The notes beneath the pieces are model-generated. The model was not told the origin of the DNA, did no database searches, and saw nothing but the letters and a program-made list of their open reading frames with translations. Source: Cavia porcellus (Eukaryota; Chordata; Mammalia; Rodentia; Caviidae). Taken from it: a stretch of 64,000 nt of DNA. The DNA lies in contig NW_026947484.1 of assembly GCF_034190915.1 (NCBI RefSeq), positions 79,927,982-79,991,981 of the forward strand, in the 5' to 3' direction. Positions 36,394-46,890 of the stretch are shown in pieces. Positions within the stretch are counted from its first letter, which is position 1. Each line of letters begins with the position of its first letter. Made by a program: the position numbers and the translations under genes.

Positions 36394-36438
36394 GCGCGCG
36401 CGCACACACACACACAAGCACGCACGCACGCACACACA
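36351..36438. repeat. (CA)20-(CG)6-(CA)n tract, Z-DNA-prone
   Basis: CA repeats at 36351-36390, an alternating CG run at 36391-36403 and CA to about 36415 form one unbroken alternating purine-pyrimidine stretch of about 65 bases. It is followed by 'gcacgcacgcacgcacac'. Alternating CG flanked by CA is the classical left-handed DNA former. Confidence 0.97.
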
Positions 36439-38189
36439 TTCCTAAGCTTCCTTAAACCTAGAGCTGTCTCTGGGATATCTACTGATGGGGTTCTCTAAGG
36501 ATGAAGAACCCCTGTTAGAAACATACATGCATGGAAAGGGAGAAATAACAGTTTCTAAATCTATAGTACAAAACCTCCCAGCAGGTTCTCTGCAGTGGAA
36601 GAGAAACAGCCACAGGAAAGGACTTCACACAAGGAGATGAAGAGGAGCAGCTGGGGAGGAGGTGGGAGTGGGTGACAGAGACATGGAGCCAGAAACAGAG
36701 TTGTGAGGAAGAAGGGGGAAAAAAGGCTGAGCAGCCGAAGGATGGTGGTTAAAATAACTCATGGTAACAGAGTGTTCTTTGTTACCACACACTGCTCTTT
36801 GTTATCACACATTACAGAAAGTTATAAACAACAGAAGCATGCCGTACAGTAAAGCTGCACTTCAAGCTCTGGGCTCTGGTGACCTAACAAACTCCCCAGC
36901 TTCCTCCTCATGCAGATTGATGCTATTTCTAGAACATCATGTTAGGACTGTGACCATTAATCTGTGCATCTCAGTCTATGCACAGGACCAATCTATGATG
37001 TTGGCACCGAGTCCTTCAAAGAAGCCTTTTACATGCACTTTGATGCAAAGCAGGAAGATGTAGGCAAGGCTGATCCGATCTGTGATGAAAAGCATTGAGC
37101 TCCACAAAGTGATATAAAACTTTTGGAGGAAGTTTTTAGGAGGTGCACAGAGAACCACCTCATTTGTATTCATACATAAAATGAGTATTCAACAGAACAG
37201 TGAAACAGCTTGCCAAGTGAAGGCAATAAACAGGCTAATCCAAAGCTCGACGGCAGACTCACACCCATGGTGATTCCACTGAACCCTCCTCTTTTCTTTC
37301 TTTGACATGGCTATTCACACTCTAGACACTCAGCTTCTGCTCCCCTAGTGGGTTCTAGAATTGAGCTTTTACTTCCCAACGACCTTGGGGAAAAAGAGAC
37401 TGAGCAGATTACATGAGAAGGAGAGATAGTATGCCAACACTGCTTCTTTTCACGATGCCTGTCACGGCCAGAAGCCCTCTTGTCACCTCTCTCTTCAACC
37501 CTGCATTACAACCTTCCTTTTCTTGCCAATATAAGTCATGTTCGCCCTCAGATACTTTCTAAGTGCCAAACCCCGTCTCAATCTTGATTTGATTCTAAGT
37601 AAATCAATGAGCAGACACTAAGGACTGCTCTGCTCAAACTCCTACGCTGTGCCCTTTTCAAATGCTCATCACCTACCTACCTCCACGGTCAGTGCTTTTC
37701 ACCTGTCCACTGTTTGTCTTTTCTCAGGATTCTCCTTTCTTCTCATTTCTTATTCTGCAGTCTGAGGAATGTTGTTTCACTTTTGGTTGTTGGGTCCTTC
37801 TTGAGACTGTATAAAGTCATCTGCAGCCCTTAGCAGGTACACAAATCCTAAAGTGAAGCATGTTTGTATGCATCAAAGCCTGTCCTTTCTCTTTCTCTGG
37901 TGTCTCTCAGATTTCACTCTTCTTCACTTCGAGTGCCACCTTCTCATTCTGTCCTGTCTGAGGGATAACCAGCGTTGCAACCCTAACAGATCACCACACT
38001 GACAGTTTCTACCCTGCCCATTCCATCCTTCTGAGACCACCAAAATTATCCATGTACAAGAAAAATAGGCCTCAAATCTCTACTGTGTATGTTCTTTCAA
38101 TAACTTCCCTTCTTCCTGCTCCAATAGTCACACACATCTCTGTCACTGAACATGTAATACTGCAGGTTGTATCTTCACATGTATCACAC
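36439..38189. other. Unannotated DNA, partly C/T-rich
   Basis: A purine-rich block lies at 36.6-36.74 kb. The C/T-rich stretch at about 37.45-38.18 kb has the flavour of an old L2 body leading into the L2 end at 38.19 kb, but I could not align it convincingly. Confidence 0.4.
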
Positions 38190-38265
38190 TGTGAGCTCTC
38201 AGACACCAGGATCCTGTTCTTGGCATTCCCAGGACATAACAGCACATGTACAGAACCTTTATTAC
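38190..38265 (+). mobile_element. L2 LINE 3' end fragment
   Basis: 'actgtgagctctcagacacc aggatcctgttcttggcatt cccagg' matches the L2 3' UTR block (actgtgagctccttgagggc aggga ... cttgtattcccagcgcc). Confidence 0.6.
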
Positions 38266-38629
38266 ATGAGGTTGAATTTAATGATAATTTAAAAAAATCT
38301 TCCAAAAGTAATTCTTCAACAATCAGTCAGACAGAGGAAATGACAGAAGTCAGGTGCCTGTGCTAAGGCAGTGTCACCTTCCCTGTGGAATCCTCACCCC
38401 ATCTGTGTGCCATAGCTGAATACAGAACTGAGGAGGTGCAACAGCAAGTGCCTGGCACTGTGCATAGCAGGGAATTCAGGCATCAAAGAACAGCTGCATT
38501 CCCCAAAGAAATCTACAAACTTAGCTTCCTCCTGTGTCAATTAATCTTATTTTCCTCTCAACGTCCGCAGAACCTTGTTGTTCTTGAGTTATAGTATTTT
38601 TCACCATCTAATTAACAATGGAATGATTT

Positions 38630-38735
38630 ATACACAATCCTCCACACTGAATCATGAACCCCTAGAAGACAAGGGCTCTCAAATCCTCATCACCGTGGCC
38701 TCTACAAGCCCTAGTATAGTGCTCTGTGTAGAAAT
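38630..38735 (+). mobile_element. L2 LINE 3' end fragment
   Basis: 'atgaacccctagaagacaag ggctctcaaatcctcatcac' followed by 'ccctagtatagtgctctgtg' follows L2 3' UTR order (ctccttgagggcaggg, then agcgcctagcacagtgcctg). Confidence 0.6.
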
Positions 38736-39899
38736 GACAGTAACTTGGAATTGCTCACCTGAATTAGACTAGTGAGGAAAAAAGAGAAACTTTACAATGA
38801 AAAACAAAAAAATAATTATACTTGTTTGCAACCAAAAGGCCATGTACAGCAGAGGCCAGGAAGAAAAATCCTAAACTACTAATAACAGGTAATAGAGATG
38901 CATATTAGTTTTTCTCTGGTCAGATTGAATATCATCTGTATTTTTATGCTTTAGGTCATGGATAAACATGCATTATTACTTCTTTATTTATGTAGCAAAA
39001 CATACTTTCAAGTGAAATCCTTGAAAATATATGCATCCAAGCCTAGACAGGGTCACTATTAAGCGAAGATGAAAAAAAATTTGAGATGAAAGAGGAAAAG
39101 GAAAATGGATTTTGAAATGATATCCTCATAAACAAAACAGGAAAGCAATCAGCAACTTTCAGATAGATCTAAAGCCTAACTCTTCTCACGAAAATACCTC
39201 AACAATCCTTCAGTACCAAGGAGTCGTTTGAAAACCCTTTGCAAAGGGTACCAAATATAGAGTTCAAAATCTGTTTGCATCCCAAACCACACTGAAAGTT
39301 AGAGAAACAATGGGAGACGTAAGGGGGAAGGGAGTACAACATCAAAGAATTCATGTAAATGAAATAAGCATTCACTGAACAAAACTCACAGAATCCACAA
39401 CCCTATGTAAGCTGTAAGCTGTGTTAAAAGAGTCTGAAGGTAACCCAGCCAATCCTATTATGCACAATCCAAACATGATCATTTCCCCTACAAAGTCTTC
39501 AGTTTTCTTCCTTCACCTCCAGCTACTTCCTTCCATTCGCACACACAGGACTGTGCTCTTTGGCTCCTAAACACACTCAAATGTGTTTTCATGCCTCACT
39601 TATCTCACTGTCGCCCACTTTGCATTGTAGCTGGTTGGCTACATGGAACTGAACTTCAGACCACTGCACTCAGAGTCCACTTCTCATTCATGCACTGGCC
39701 ACAGTCCAACACAGCTGACTGGTTAGTGTCTGACTGCAGTCAGGTAGATCCATGGATTTGTCCTGAACCCCCATGTATGCTATAAAAATTCTCTTTTTCA
39801 AAGAAAAAGAAGGAAAGGAAAGAAGGGAGATGATAGAAAAAGAAGGATTAGTACAATATGCACAAATTCTTCCTATCAGGACATTCGTAACAACTTAAT
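38736..39899. other. Unannotated DNA
   Basis: No named repeat or gene recognised. A purine-rich stretch occurs near 39.8 kb. Confidence 0.4.
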
Positions 39900-40015
39900 T
39901 TATTGACCTGTCTGTCTCCTTTTAGGGACAAGAACTGGATTTTATTTACTTTTACAGTCCTGTGGGCTAGCCCAATGCTAGGCATTAAACATGTGCTTAA
40001 ATGAATAAATAATTA
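39900..40015 (+). mobile_element. L2 LINE 3' end fragment
   Basis: 'tagggacaagaactggattt', 'cccaatgctaggcattaaac' and 'tgcttaaatgaataaataat' reproduce the L2 3' end (gagggcagggactgtgtctg, cagcgcctagcac, ctcaataaatgtttgttg). Confidence 0.7.
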
Positions 40016-40152
40016 TCTGGTAAATCAAATAATTAAAGAGAATATAAAGCTACCAAAAAAAGGAATGTTCTCATTTGACTAGTTCCCACTGTAACGAGAG
40101 ATGAGTGATGGTCAAGAGAAGTATAATCCTCCCTTATTTTCTCTGTCCAAAA

Positions 40153-40257
40153 TGCTTCCTGAGGCCCAGGATTTAGCTCAGTGGCTCAAGTGCTCACTTG
40201 GTAAGCATGAGGTCATGTGTTCGATCCCTAGTAACTCCCCAAAATCAAACAAACAAA
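40153..40257 (+). mobile_element. ID SINE, older copy
   Basis: 'gatttagctcagtggctcaa gtgc' (A box) and 'gtgttcgatccctagtaact' (B box) are clear. An A/C-rich tail ends near 40257. Flanking 'aaaatgcttcctgag' and 'aaaatgtgtcctcag' look like a decayed 15-bp target duplication. Confidence 0.9.
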
Positions 40258-40369
40258 ATGTGTCCTCAGTGATCTGATATTGTGACTCTCCTGTAAGTCA
40301 AATTTGAAAGGACGTTACAGTTCAGGGGACAATTGTCTTCTTAAAACCAGCTACATATTGTTGAATGAA

Positions 40370-40510
40370 TTCACTTCATTGTTTATTGACTGAGCATCAA
40401 CTATATGGGGACAGGCTATGTTTCCAAGGCCAGGAAGGACTGACAAATTGACCTTGACCCTTCACTCAAGGATGCTACATTCTAGCATAGTGTAAAGTTC
40501 AGTACCTGTT
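40370..40510 (+). repeat. Old mammalian interspersed repeat, family unassigned
   Basis: 'tattgactgagcatcaacta' followed by 'cactcaaggatgctacattc tag' matches the same ancient pattern as 3.8 kb and 11.4 kb. Confidence 0.45.
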
Positions 40511-41111
40511 AATCTGATGAAAAAAATATGTTGTTTCATACTTATAAAATCTTAAGCTAAAAAAATTCCTATGCTTTTACAACCATGGCCAAAATGAATT
40601 TACTAATCCTTCTTGCAAAAGTCCAAATATTTTACAGGCAAAATCCCCCATGGCAGTTTGCCAGTCCAAATGGCCTTGTCCCAGAAGGCCTGTTTTCATT
40701 TCTCTGGAAGAAAACAGAATAGACAGTGTTTTAGATGGAGTTATTGATGACTTAATTTTGACAGAAATATCTTTATCTATGTGTCCATGTTAAAGCTGGT
40801 AGAAAAGCTATTCCCCACAACCTGCTTCAAGGAAAAAGTAAATGTTTGCTTGAGTTTTAATTTTATAAATTAAATTATAAATTTATACCAATCTTTTGAT
40901 CTAGGCTAGTTTTTCATGACTCAATTACTGAAACAGTCATGTCTGTCACCATAGAGGTGTGAAGGTTTAAACTCAGGTTATATGGTTCCACTATATAATG
41001 GGGATAGAGCTACAAAGACTAGTGTCACCTAATGAGTTTAATGCTGATTCAACCCAAAATTTAAAAATTAAAATGTTTTCAAAGTCTAATTATAAAAAAA
41101 AGTAAACAGGA
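40511..41111. other. Unannotated AT-rich DNA
   Basis: Nothing recognised. Confidence 0.4.
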
Positions 41112-41180
41112 ATGGGGATATAGCTCAGTGGCATAGTGCCTGCCTAACAAGCCCAAGGGCCTGAGTTCAATTCCTGGTGC

Positions 41181-41211
<31 letters not shown>

Positions 41212-41216
41212 ACACA
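41112..41216 (+). mobile_element. ID SINE with (CA)n tail
   Basis: 'aatggggatatagctcagtg' and 'gagttcaattcctggtgcca' show the A and B boxes. The 3' tail has become a CA microsatellite (41181-41216) rather than poly(A). Confidence 0.92.
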
Positions 41217-41740
41217 AAGACTAAGAAGGATATTTTTTTCTTCACAAAGCTTTAAGAGAAAATTGGATGTGTGGCAAGTTAATAAAAAGCTATTTACCTG
41301 TATGACCTTAGAAGTTCAAATAACTTAAGAATACAAGAGAAAGGAAAGTATATTATTGTTTCAAAATTACTAAGGAAGAAAATATCCAAAACAGAACAAT
41401 AACAGACACTGAAAATCTAATTCTCGAGTGTCTTCATTGGTGATAAGAAAAAGTCCCCATCTGAAGATCACAGAAGTAAAAGCAGTGCTTCTTTCTGTTC
41501 AGCAGAATGGCACCCTTCTCATCTACCACTTTCTTGGCAGGAGAGGCGTGGTGTGCAAGCGCTATACTCCCTGCTCTAATCGTTTCTGCTTTGAGTCAGA
41601 GAGCAGGCTTAGTCAGTCTTTGGGGGGACTTAAGGCTGCCCTTGAATTAATTTCTACTGAAGATCCAAAACTAATTTACCAAAATAAGACAAGACTTGGT
41701 CATTGCACCTGGGTGTATCACTACCTTTTGTATTTAACTT

Positions 41741-41865
41741 TATTTTGGATTTTTTTTTTTTTTTTTGTATTTTTACCGGTACCAGGGATCGAACTCATGA
41801 CTGCCTGCTTGCAAGGCAGGTGCTTATGCCACTGAGCTAAATCCCCAGCCCTATTTTGGATTTTT
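41741..41865 (-). mobile_element. Young ID SINE, antisense, with target-site duplication
   Basis: On the minus strand the element reads gggctggggatttagctc, an A box 'tagctcagtggc', a B box 'gagttcgatccc', then 'ggtaccgg' and an A-rich tail (the T run at 41751-41766). Direct repeats tattttggattttt flank it at 41741-41754 and 41852-41865. It belongs to the same subfamily as the copies at 29.7 and 50.2 kb. Confidence 0.95.
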
Positions 41866-42034
41866 AAAAAAATACAGATTCCATGGAAAATATCAAGTAC
41901 CTGACGAACAGCCAAGCAGGGGGTTGGTTTGAAATCCCCAAACCCACAATGCTGTCCTGCTTCACATAGCTAGGCCTCCAGGTCCAAGCCACAGTCTTCC
42001 AGCTGGGAGCCATCAGCATAGTGTAGGGAAAAGA

Positions 42035-42135
42035 CACTGGAACTAGGTTTGATTGTAGCGCCACCGCTTGGCAGCCATGGCCCCTTGGTCCTCAGTTTCC
42101 TTATTTGTGGGAATACTGAAAGAGGTACGTTAATG
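42035..42135 (+). mobile_element. MIR SINE fragment
   Basis: 'ctaggtttgattgtagcgcc accgcttggcagc' and 'cttggtcctcagtttcctta tttgtgggaatac' correspond to the MIR head and core. Sense. Confidence 0.65.
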
Positions 42136-42319
42136 CCCTAGGAGAAGGAGATTGGCTTGGGCAGGTGAAATGTTGAGCATGGCACATAAAACCCTACATG
42201 TCCTCTTATGCACCAGGGGTGTCACTACTGTCACTGCTTGGCTGGAGCTGATGCTGTTACCATCAGCAGAATGCCAAGAGCACCACGTGCACATTCTGGA
42301 AGACAAGTTCTATGCATAA

Positions 42320-42510
42320 CCAACAACTGCAGGTTTCAGAGTCTGATTGGAACCCCAGCATGGGGATTTTCTAACTTTGTCAAGTACCTTGAACGATTAA
42401 TTTATCCATGCCATACTGTCTATATATAGAAGAGGATTTTAACCTCCATGGGGTTGTTGTGACTTTAACACAATAAAAATGTTAGTGCAAATGGTACATA
42501 ATAAACGTTT
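42320..42510 (+). mobile_element. MIR SINE, diverged
   Basis: 'cagagtctgattggaacccc' and 'cctccatggggttgttgtga' followed by 'gtacataataaacg' match MIR head and 3' part (agactgcctgggttcgaatc, ctcatagggttgttgtgagg, acatagtaagcg). Confidence 0.6.
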
Positions 42511-42754
42511 TTCTAAATATCCTTGGTGCTTGAAAAAAATTACTACTAGTAATAATAAAAATGGATTATGATCAGCAAAACATTTCATTATGCTACATAT
42601 ACACACACTCAGTGTATATTACAGATGGAACAGGAGTAGAAAAACACACCCAAAAGTCCTTTCAAGCCTGGAAAGGACAATGCTCTCTATATACACGACA
42701 GAAGGGTCCAAACAAGGATCATGGTTCTTGTACACCAAATTCAATCATCTTTTT

Positions 42755-42890
42755 TTAAAATGAGAAAACTGAGGCACAGAGTAGAAAAGTAACCGTTTGG
42801 TCCCATAGTCTGTAAGTGGCAGAGTCATGATTTAAACCCAGGCAGTCTGCATCCAGAGTTCATGCTCTTAATTATAGTATGTTCCTATGT
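42755..42890 (-). mobile_element. MIR SINE, antisense
   Basis: 'aatgagaaaactgaggcaca gagtagaaaagtaacc', 'agtctgtaagtggcagagtc' and 'atttaaacccaggcagtctg' are the antisense MIR core and head almost block for block. Confidence 0.92.
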
Positions 42891-43679
42891 CACCTGGAAA
42901 AAATGTGAATGAATAAAAAATTCTTGTTGAAAACACACTTTTTAAAAAGTGACATTCGCCTTGACTGTGTTGTCACAGACTGTGGACACCTCTTGTCAAG
43001 GAGCAGAGGACAACCACAGGGAGAGGTGAAGAAGGACAGGACACATCCCTCTCTGAGCCTTGCAGGGGCTTTCCAGTGAAAACGTCAACAAGAGAGTGGC
43101 CTGAATACTTAAAATCTACTCAGGGTGGTGACCGTGACTCCAAAGTCATTTAGTTTCCTAGAACCTTATAGATACAGGGAGCAAAAACTTACACTAGTTT
43201 TTGCCTTCTGACAGTATGCTGAGGGACTGTGAAGAGGCAGGGACTGAAGACAGTCCTGGGGAAGCTTCCTGAGGCCATGCATCTGCACGGCCCTGCTGCC
43301 CCAGGCGCTGAGACACACTGGTCCACCGACAGTCTTCCTCCTCAGTAGCTGGTGCATTGCACCTGGGACTGTCCAACAGTTTCCACTTCAATTTTAGGAC
43401 ATTTAAGGTAAGGAAGGATGCCACCTCTGATTATGACTGGTTGACTAGAAAATCATATCAATACTTCACTATCTCTAAGAGCCTCCCTCACCTTATGAAA
43501 CCCCATTCCAGAAATTCAGACGTTTTTGAACTGTGAGTTAAATCAAAAGTTTACTATTGACTTATTCTTGTGAGTGACTCACTGTTCTTTTCATACTCTT
43601 TGACTTCAATTTCTAGCCAATGTTTGAGCTGTCAGTTCTTCCAGATCTGTTTAGTGAATGGTTCTAAATAAAAGAGAAG
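42891..43679. other. Unannotated DNA
   Basis: A moderately GC-rich patch at 43.0-43.35 kb carries overlapping short minus-strand ORFs but no recognisable domain. Confidence 0.4.
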
Positions 43680-44105
43680 CAATCTAAACATCAGATAAGG
43701 TACAGAAAGGGATAGGCCAGGATCACGGCAGGGAAGAAAGAGATGCTGAGGAACAAAAGGGGTGGCTGGTAAATGTTCCCAGGAATCCAGTATGCTTAAG
43801 GCTGGGTCATTAGCCTGCGGCGCTACTAGGAGGTGATAGAACCTTTAGGAAGCTGGACATAGCAAAAGAAAATTGGATCACTAGGAATGTGTCCTCGAAA
43901 GGGGATACTGAGATTCTGGTCTCTTTTCTTCACAGCTGCCACGAGTGATCAGCATCTTGCACCATGATTTTTACCCACACTAAAAGCAGTGATGCCATAC
44001 CATCATAGACTGAAACCTCTAAGCCACATGCCAAAATAAATCTTCCCTCCTTACAAGTTAATTTTCTCAGGAATTTTTCACAGCAACAGAAAGCAGACAA
44101 ACACA
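43680..44105 (+). mobile_element. MaLR-type LTR, sense
   Basis: 'actaggaggtgatagaacct', 'gaaaggggatactgagattc', 'atcatagactgaaacctcta agccacatgccaaaataaat' and 'tctcaggaatttttcacagc' are diagnostic blocks of rodent and mammalian MaLR LTRs, with the poly(A) signal aataaa near 44035. It is a solo LTR; no internal sequence adjoins. Confidence 0.8.
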
Positions 44106-44199
44106 ATGGGAGAAAAAGATAGATCATCAAATTCTTTTTTAAAAATCAACTTTTTAAAAAAAATCTACCAAATTTACAAGTATCAGGTCCATGTACTAA

Positions 44200-44620
44200 T
44201 GTACTACACTGGTGAGTTGTGGGAGAAATTGGAACTGTTGGATAGGACCAGTGAAAGTACAACTCAGTATAACCTCCTATGGAAGTAAATTCTGTCCACA
44301 TTTATTCAGTTTTAAATGCGTGTATCTTTTGAACAAACCCTTCTACTTCTGGGCATACATAAAACTGGGTGCCATCTCATGGTGTACCATAAAAGCACCC
44401 AAATTCTGAGTACTTCCATATTTGAGGATAGATGTGAAAGAATGGGTTTCATAATAACCACAGGACTCACAAGTGATACGTTATATAAATATGCCTTAAT
44501 TAACAAGCAGTTGGAGATCATACCTATCTCCAGGTCTTTTGGTGGGAATAGACTGGAAAGTTGCAGAGGTGGCTGCTGTTTTGTGGAATTCAAGAGTAAG
44601 GATTACTAGATCAAAGATCA
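44200..44620 (+). mobile_element. Possible old L1 fragment
   Basis: 'aacaaacccttctacttctg ggcatacataaa' and 'gggtttcataataaccacag' weakly recall L1 ORF2-end words (cagcaattccacttctggg, cattattcataatagcc). Overlapping ORFs on both strands are not convincing genes. Confidence 0.3.
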
Positions 44621-44929
44621 AGCTATATTGTAAGAACAGTGTAGGCCCAAGGAAGGGACTTATGGAATCTGATTTCTACTGAAAATAATGTCTTCCTGAA
44701 TAGAATCTTTCTTTTTACTTCCTCATCTGTGAGTAATAAAAGCGATCTGGCTATAAATTTTCTTCTCATGTAATAATCCATCTACACTACTACTAACCTG
44801 AGCTGAACCTCAACCTGCCCACCCAAAAAGAAAAAGAAATTTTAACACTTAAGTGAGTTCCCACTAATTACTGGCGTTGTACTTATACACTGCTTCTCTT
44901 ACCCTTGTCAACAACGCCACAGGTAGTGG

Positions 44930-45090
44930 TACTGTCTTCTTTTCCCACGCTAGGACCCTGACAGTCAGAGGAGTTTCACACCTTTTCAAGATTCAAAGCC
45001 AGCAAGTGACAGAGTAAGGAGTAAAACCCAGCTGTGGTTCCAAATTCAAAGCTGGGTCCTTTGCTCTGAACTCTTATTTTCTTCACATCC
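44930..45090 (-). mobile_element. MIR SINE, antisense, diverged
   Basis: 'cagcaagtgacagagtaagg agtaaaacccagctgtgg' fits the antisense MIR segment (agtggcagagccgggattcgaacccaggc). Confidence 0.55.
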
Positions 45091-45954
45091 AGTAATCTAA
45101 AGAAAAACATTTTTTTTCTGTTAGGGATTTTATCAAAATATACTTGGATGCGAAAAAACACAGAAACATTTTTAAAGGAAAATAAGGAAGAAAACTAAAG
45201 GTAAGTTTACTATCCAAAGAACTAAATATTTTTAAAAGAAAACTTCTAAATCACCATGGTGCTAAAATTACTAGATTATTTATTCATTAACTCTATTTAA
45301 ATCAAGATAAACACAGATGATTGGTTCTTTTTTCAATACTAGTTGTGTTACGGACACACACTGAATCACTCCTACATCTAGCCTTGGTATACAGTTTCAA
45401 CTTAAAGTCATTTGTAATGCTAACTCATATCAAAAACAAAAGTAATAACATCCATTCCAGGAATAATACCAAAATTCGTAAGTCTTCAGTGACCCTTTAA
45501 TTCTGTGACCATGTGAAATTTTTAAGAAGTGAGGCTGGGAATGAGGAAGTGGAGTCGTAAGTTATTTAAAGTTAACAGCTAAAGCAGTAAAGTAAAAATC
45601 ACATATAATCTGAGGTTATTCACAGTTAGGACTATTTTCTCCCTGAGTTTAGGAGAGTTATATGTTATATGATGTAGGCTTAGTTAATGGAGGAGAGAAG
45701 AGAGAGAATTGGGGTTATTAAGTTATAAGGTTATGAGCTCACGAAAGAAAGGAAAGGAAGGGTGGAATAAGATAGAAAGAACTCATTCTTCACCCCATTA
45801 GGAAGGCTCCTGCTTACAGAAATCCTTCTCCCTAGAGGGTCTTGTTGTTTTAAGAGATGCATACCTACAATCTGCTGGAATAGAAGTATCTTCTCTTTAA
45901 TTTCCTGCCCCTTGAAGCGGCTCAGAACCAAGGGTGCCTCTAAAGTTATAAAAA
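45091..45954. other. Unannotated DNA
   Basis: Nothing recognised. Confidence 0.4.
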
Positions 45955-46087
45955 ATATTTTTTGAGACACGGTAGTTCAGGCTGATCACATGTAGTCCGA
46001 TATGGCCTTGAACTTGTGTTAAGTCTCCTGCCTCAGCCTCACAAGTGATGAGATTACAGGTGTACACTACTATGTCTTGCTCTCTAC
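45955..46087 (-). mobile_element. B1 SINE, antisense
   Basis: 'ttttttgagacacggtagtt', 'gatatggccttgaacttgtg', 'cctgcctcagcctcacaagt' and 'gatgagattacaggtgtaca' give the antisense B1 order. A T-run marks the original poly(A). Confidence 0.88.
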
Positions 46088-46459
46088 TGTAAACTAAGAG
46101 GCAAAAGGAAAAGAGTCTTTCAGGACTGAAAGTGAAAAGGTATGAGCAAACTTCTGCTGAACATCTGTAGCACTGAGTATCAATATATGTCTGAAAAGGA
46201 ATATGAAAAGCCTTATTCCTCCCTGAAAAGGAGATAGAAATCTAGGGACAGAAGGCATGGGCTCACCTACTGCTCATGTCACTCCCACTGAGGTCACCTG
46301 GGCACCCTTCAGTGAAAGAACAGATGGAGGGCGGAGGCATCACCTGCAACCATCTCCACTAGCTCCACTTCTGAGACTTTTTGACTAAAGACCTTCTCAA
46401 GAAGTTGTGGACAATATCAATACAAGATATGAGAAACTACCATCACCAACACTGAGCAA

Positions 46460-46500
46460 AACACCAGTAACTGGTGCATTAACACCGGTAACTGGTGCAT
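46460..46500. repeat. 20-bp tandem duplication, each unit palindromic
   Basis: aacaccagtaactggtgcat (46460-46479) is repeated with one change at 46481-46500. In the first unit caccagt and actggtg are perfect reverse complements around one base. Confidence 0.9.
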
Positions 46501-46617
46501 GCTGTTCTGTGTTCTTGACCATGCACCATGACATACTGTGACCAACATGGACAGTTTACCAGGCTGTTGCCCCAAGAATTCAACGGGGTCTGATTTGCCT
46601 CATCCACAAAAGTACCA

Positions 46618-46783
46618 GAGAGAGGGAGCTGTGGCACACGCCTGTAACCCCACCAATCAGGAGGCTAAGATAGGAGGATCGCTGTGAGTTCAGTGCAGCT
46701 TGGCCTACACAGTGAGTTCCAGGCCAGCCTAAACTATGCAGCAAGGCCCTATCTCAAAAGAGAAAGAAAGAAAGAAAGAAAAA

Positions 46784-46867
<84 letters not shown>

Positions 46868-46890
46868 GAAAAAGAAAAAGAAAAAGGTAT
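46618..46890 (+). mobile_element. B1 SINE with expanded (AAAG)n tail
   Basis: 'tgtggcacacgcctgtaacc', 'caggaggctaagataggagg', 'agttccaggccagcctaaac' and 'aaggccctatctcaaaagag' define a full-length B1. The tail (about 46757-46886) is a tetranucleotide AAAG microsatellite of about 30 units with few interruptions. The Lys/Glu-rich and Phe/Leu/Ser-rich ORFs across it are artefacts. Confidence 0.95.

Noticed and set aside
36351..36438. CpG island reading of the CG block
   Set aside because: The CpGs are confined to a simple repeat of about 50 bases, far below CpG-island length, and no promoter-like sequence surrounds it.
41428..41835. 135-codon plus-strand ORF
   Set aside because: Its last third is an antisense ID element with a T-run; the rest has no recognisable domain and no splice context was evident.
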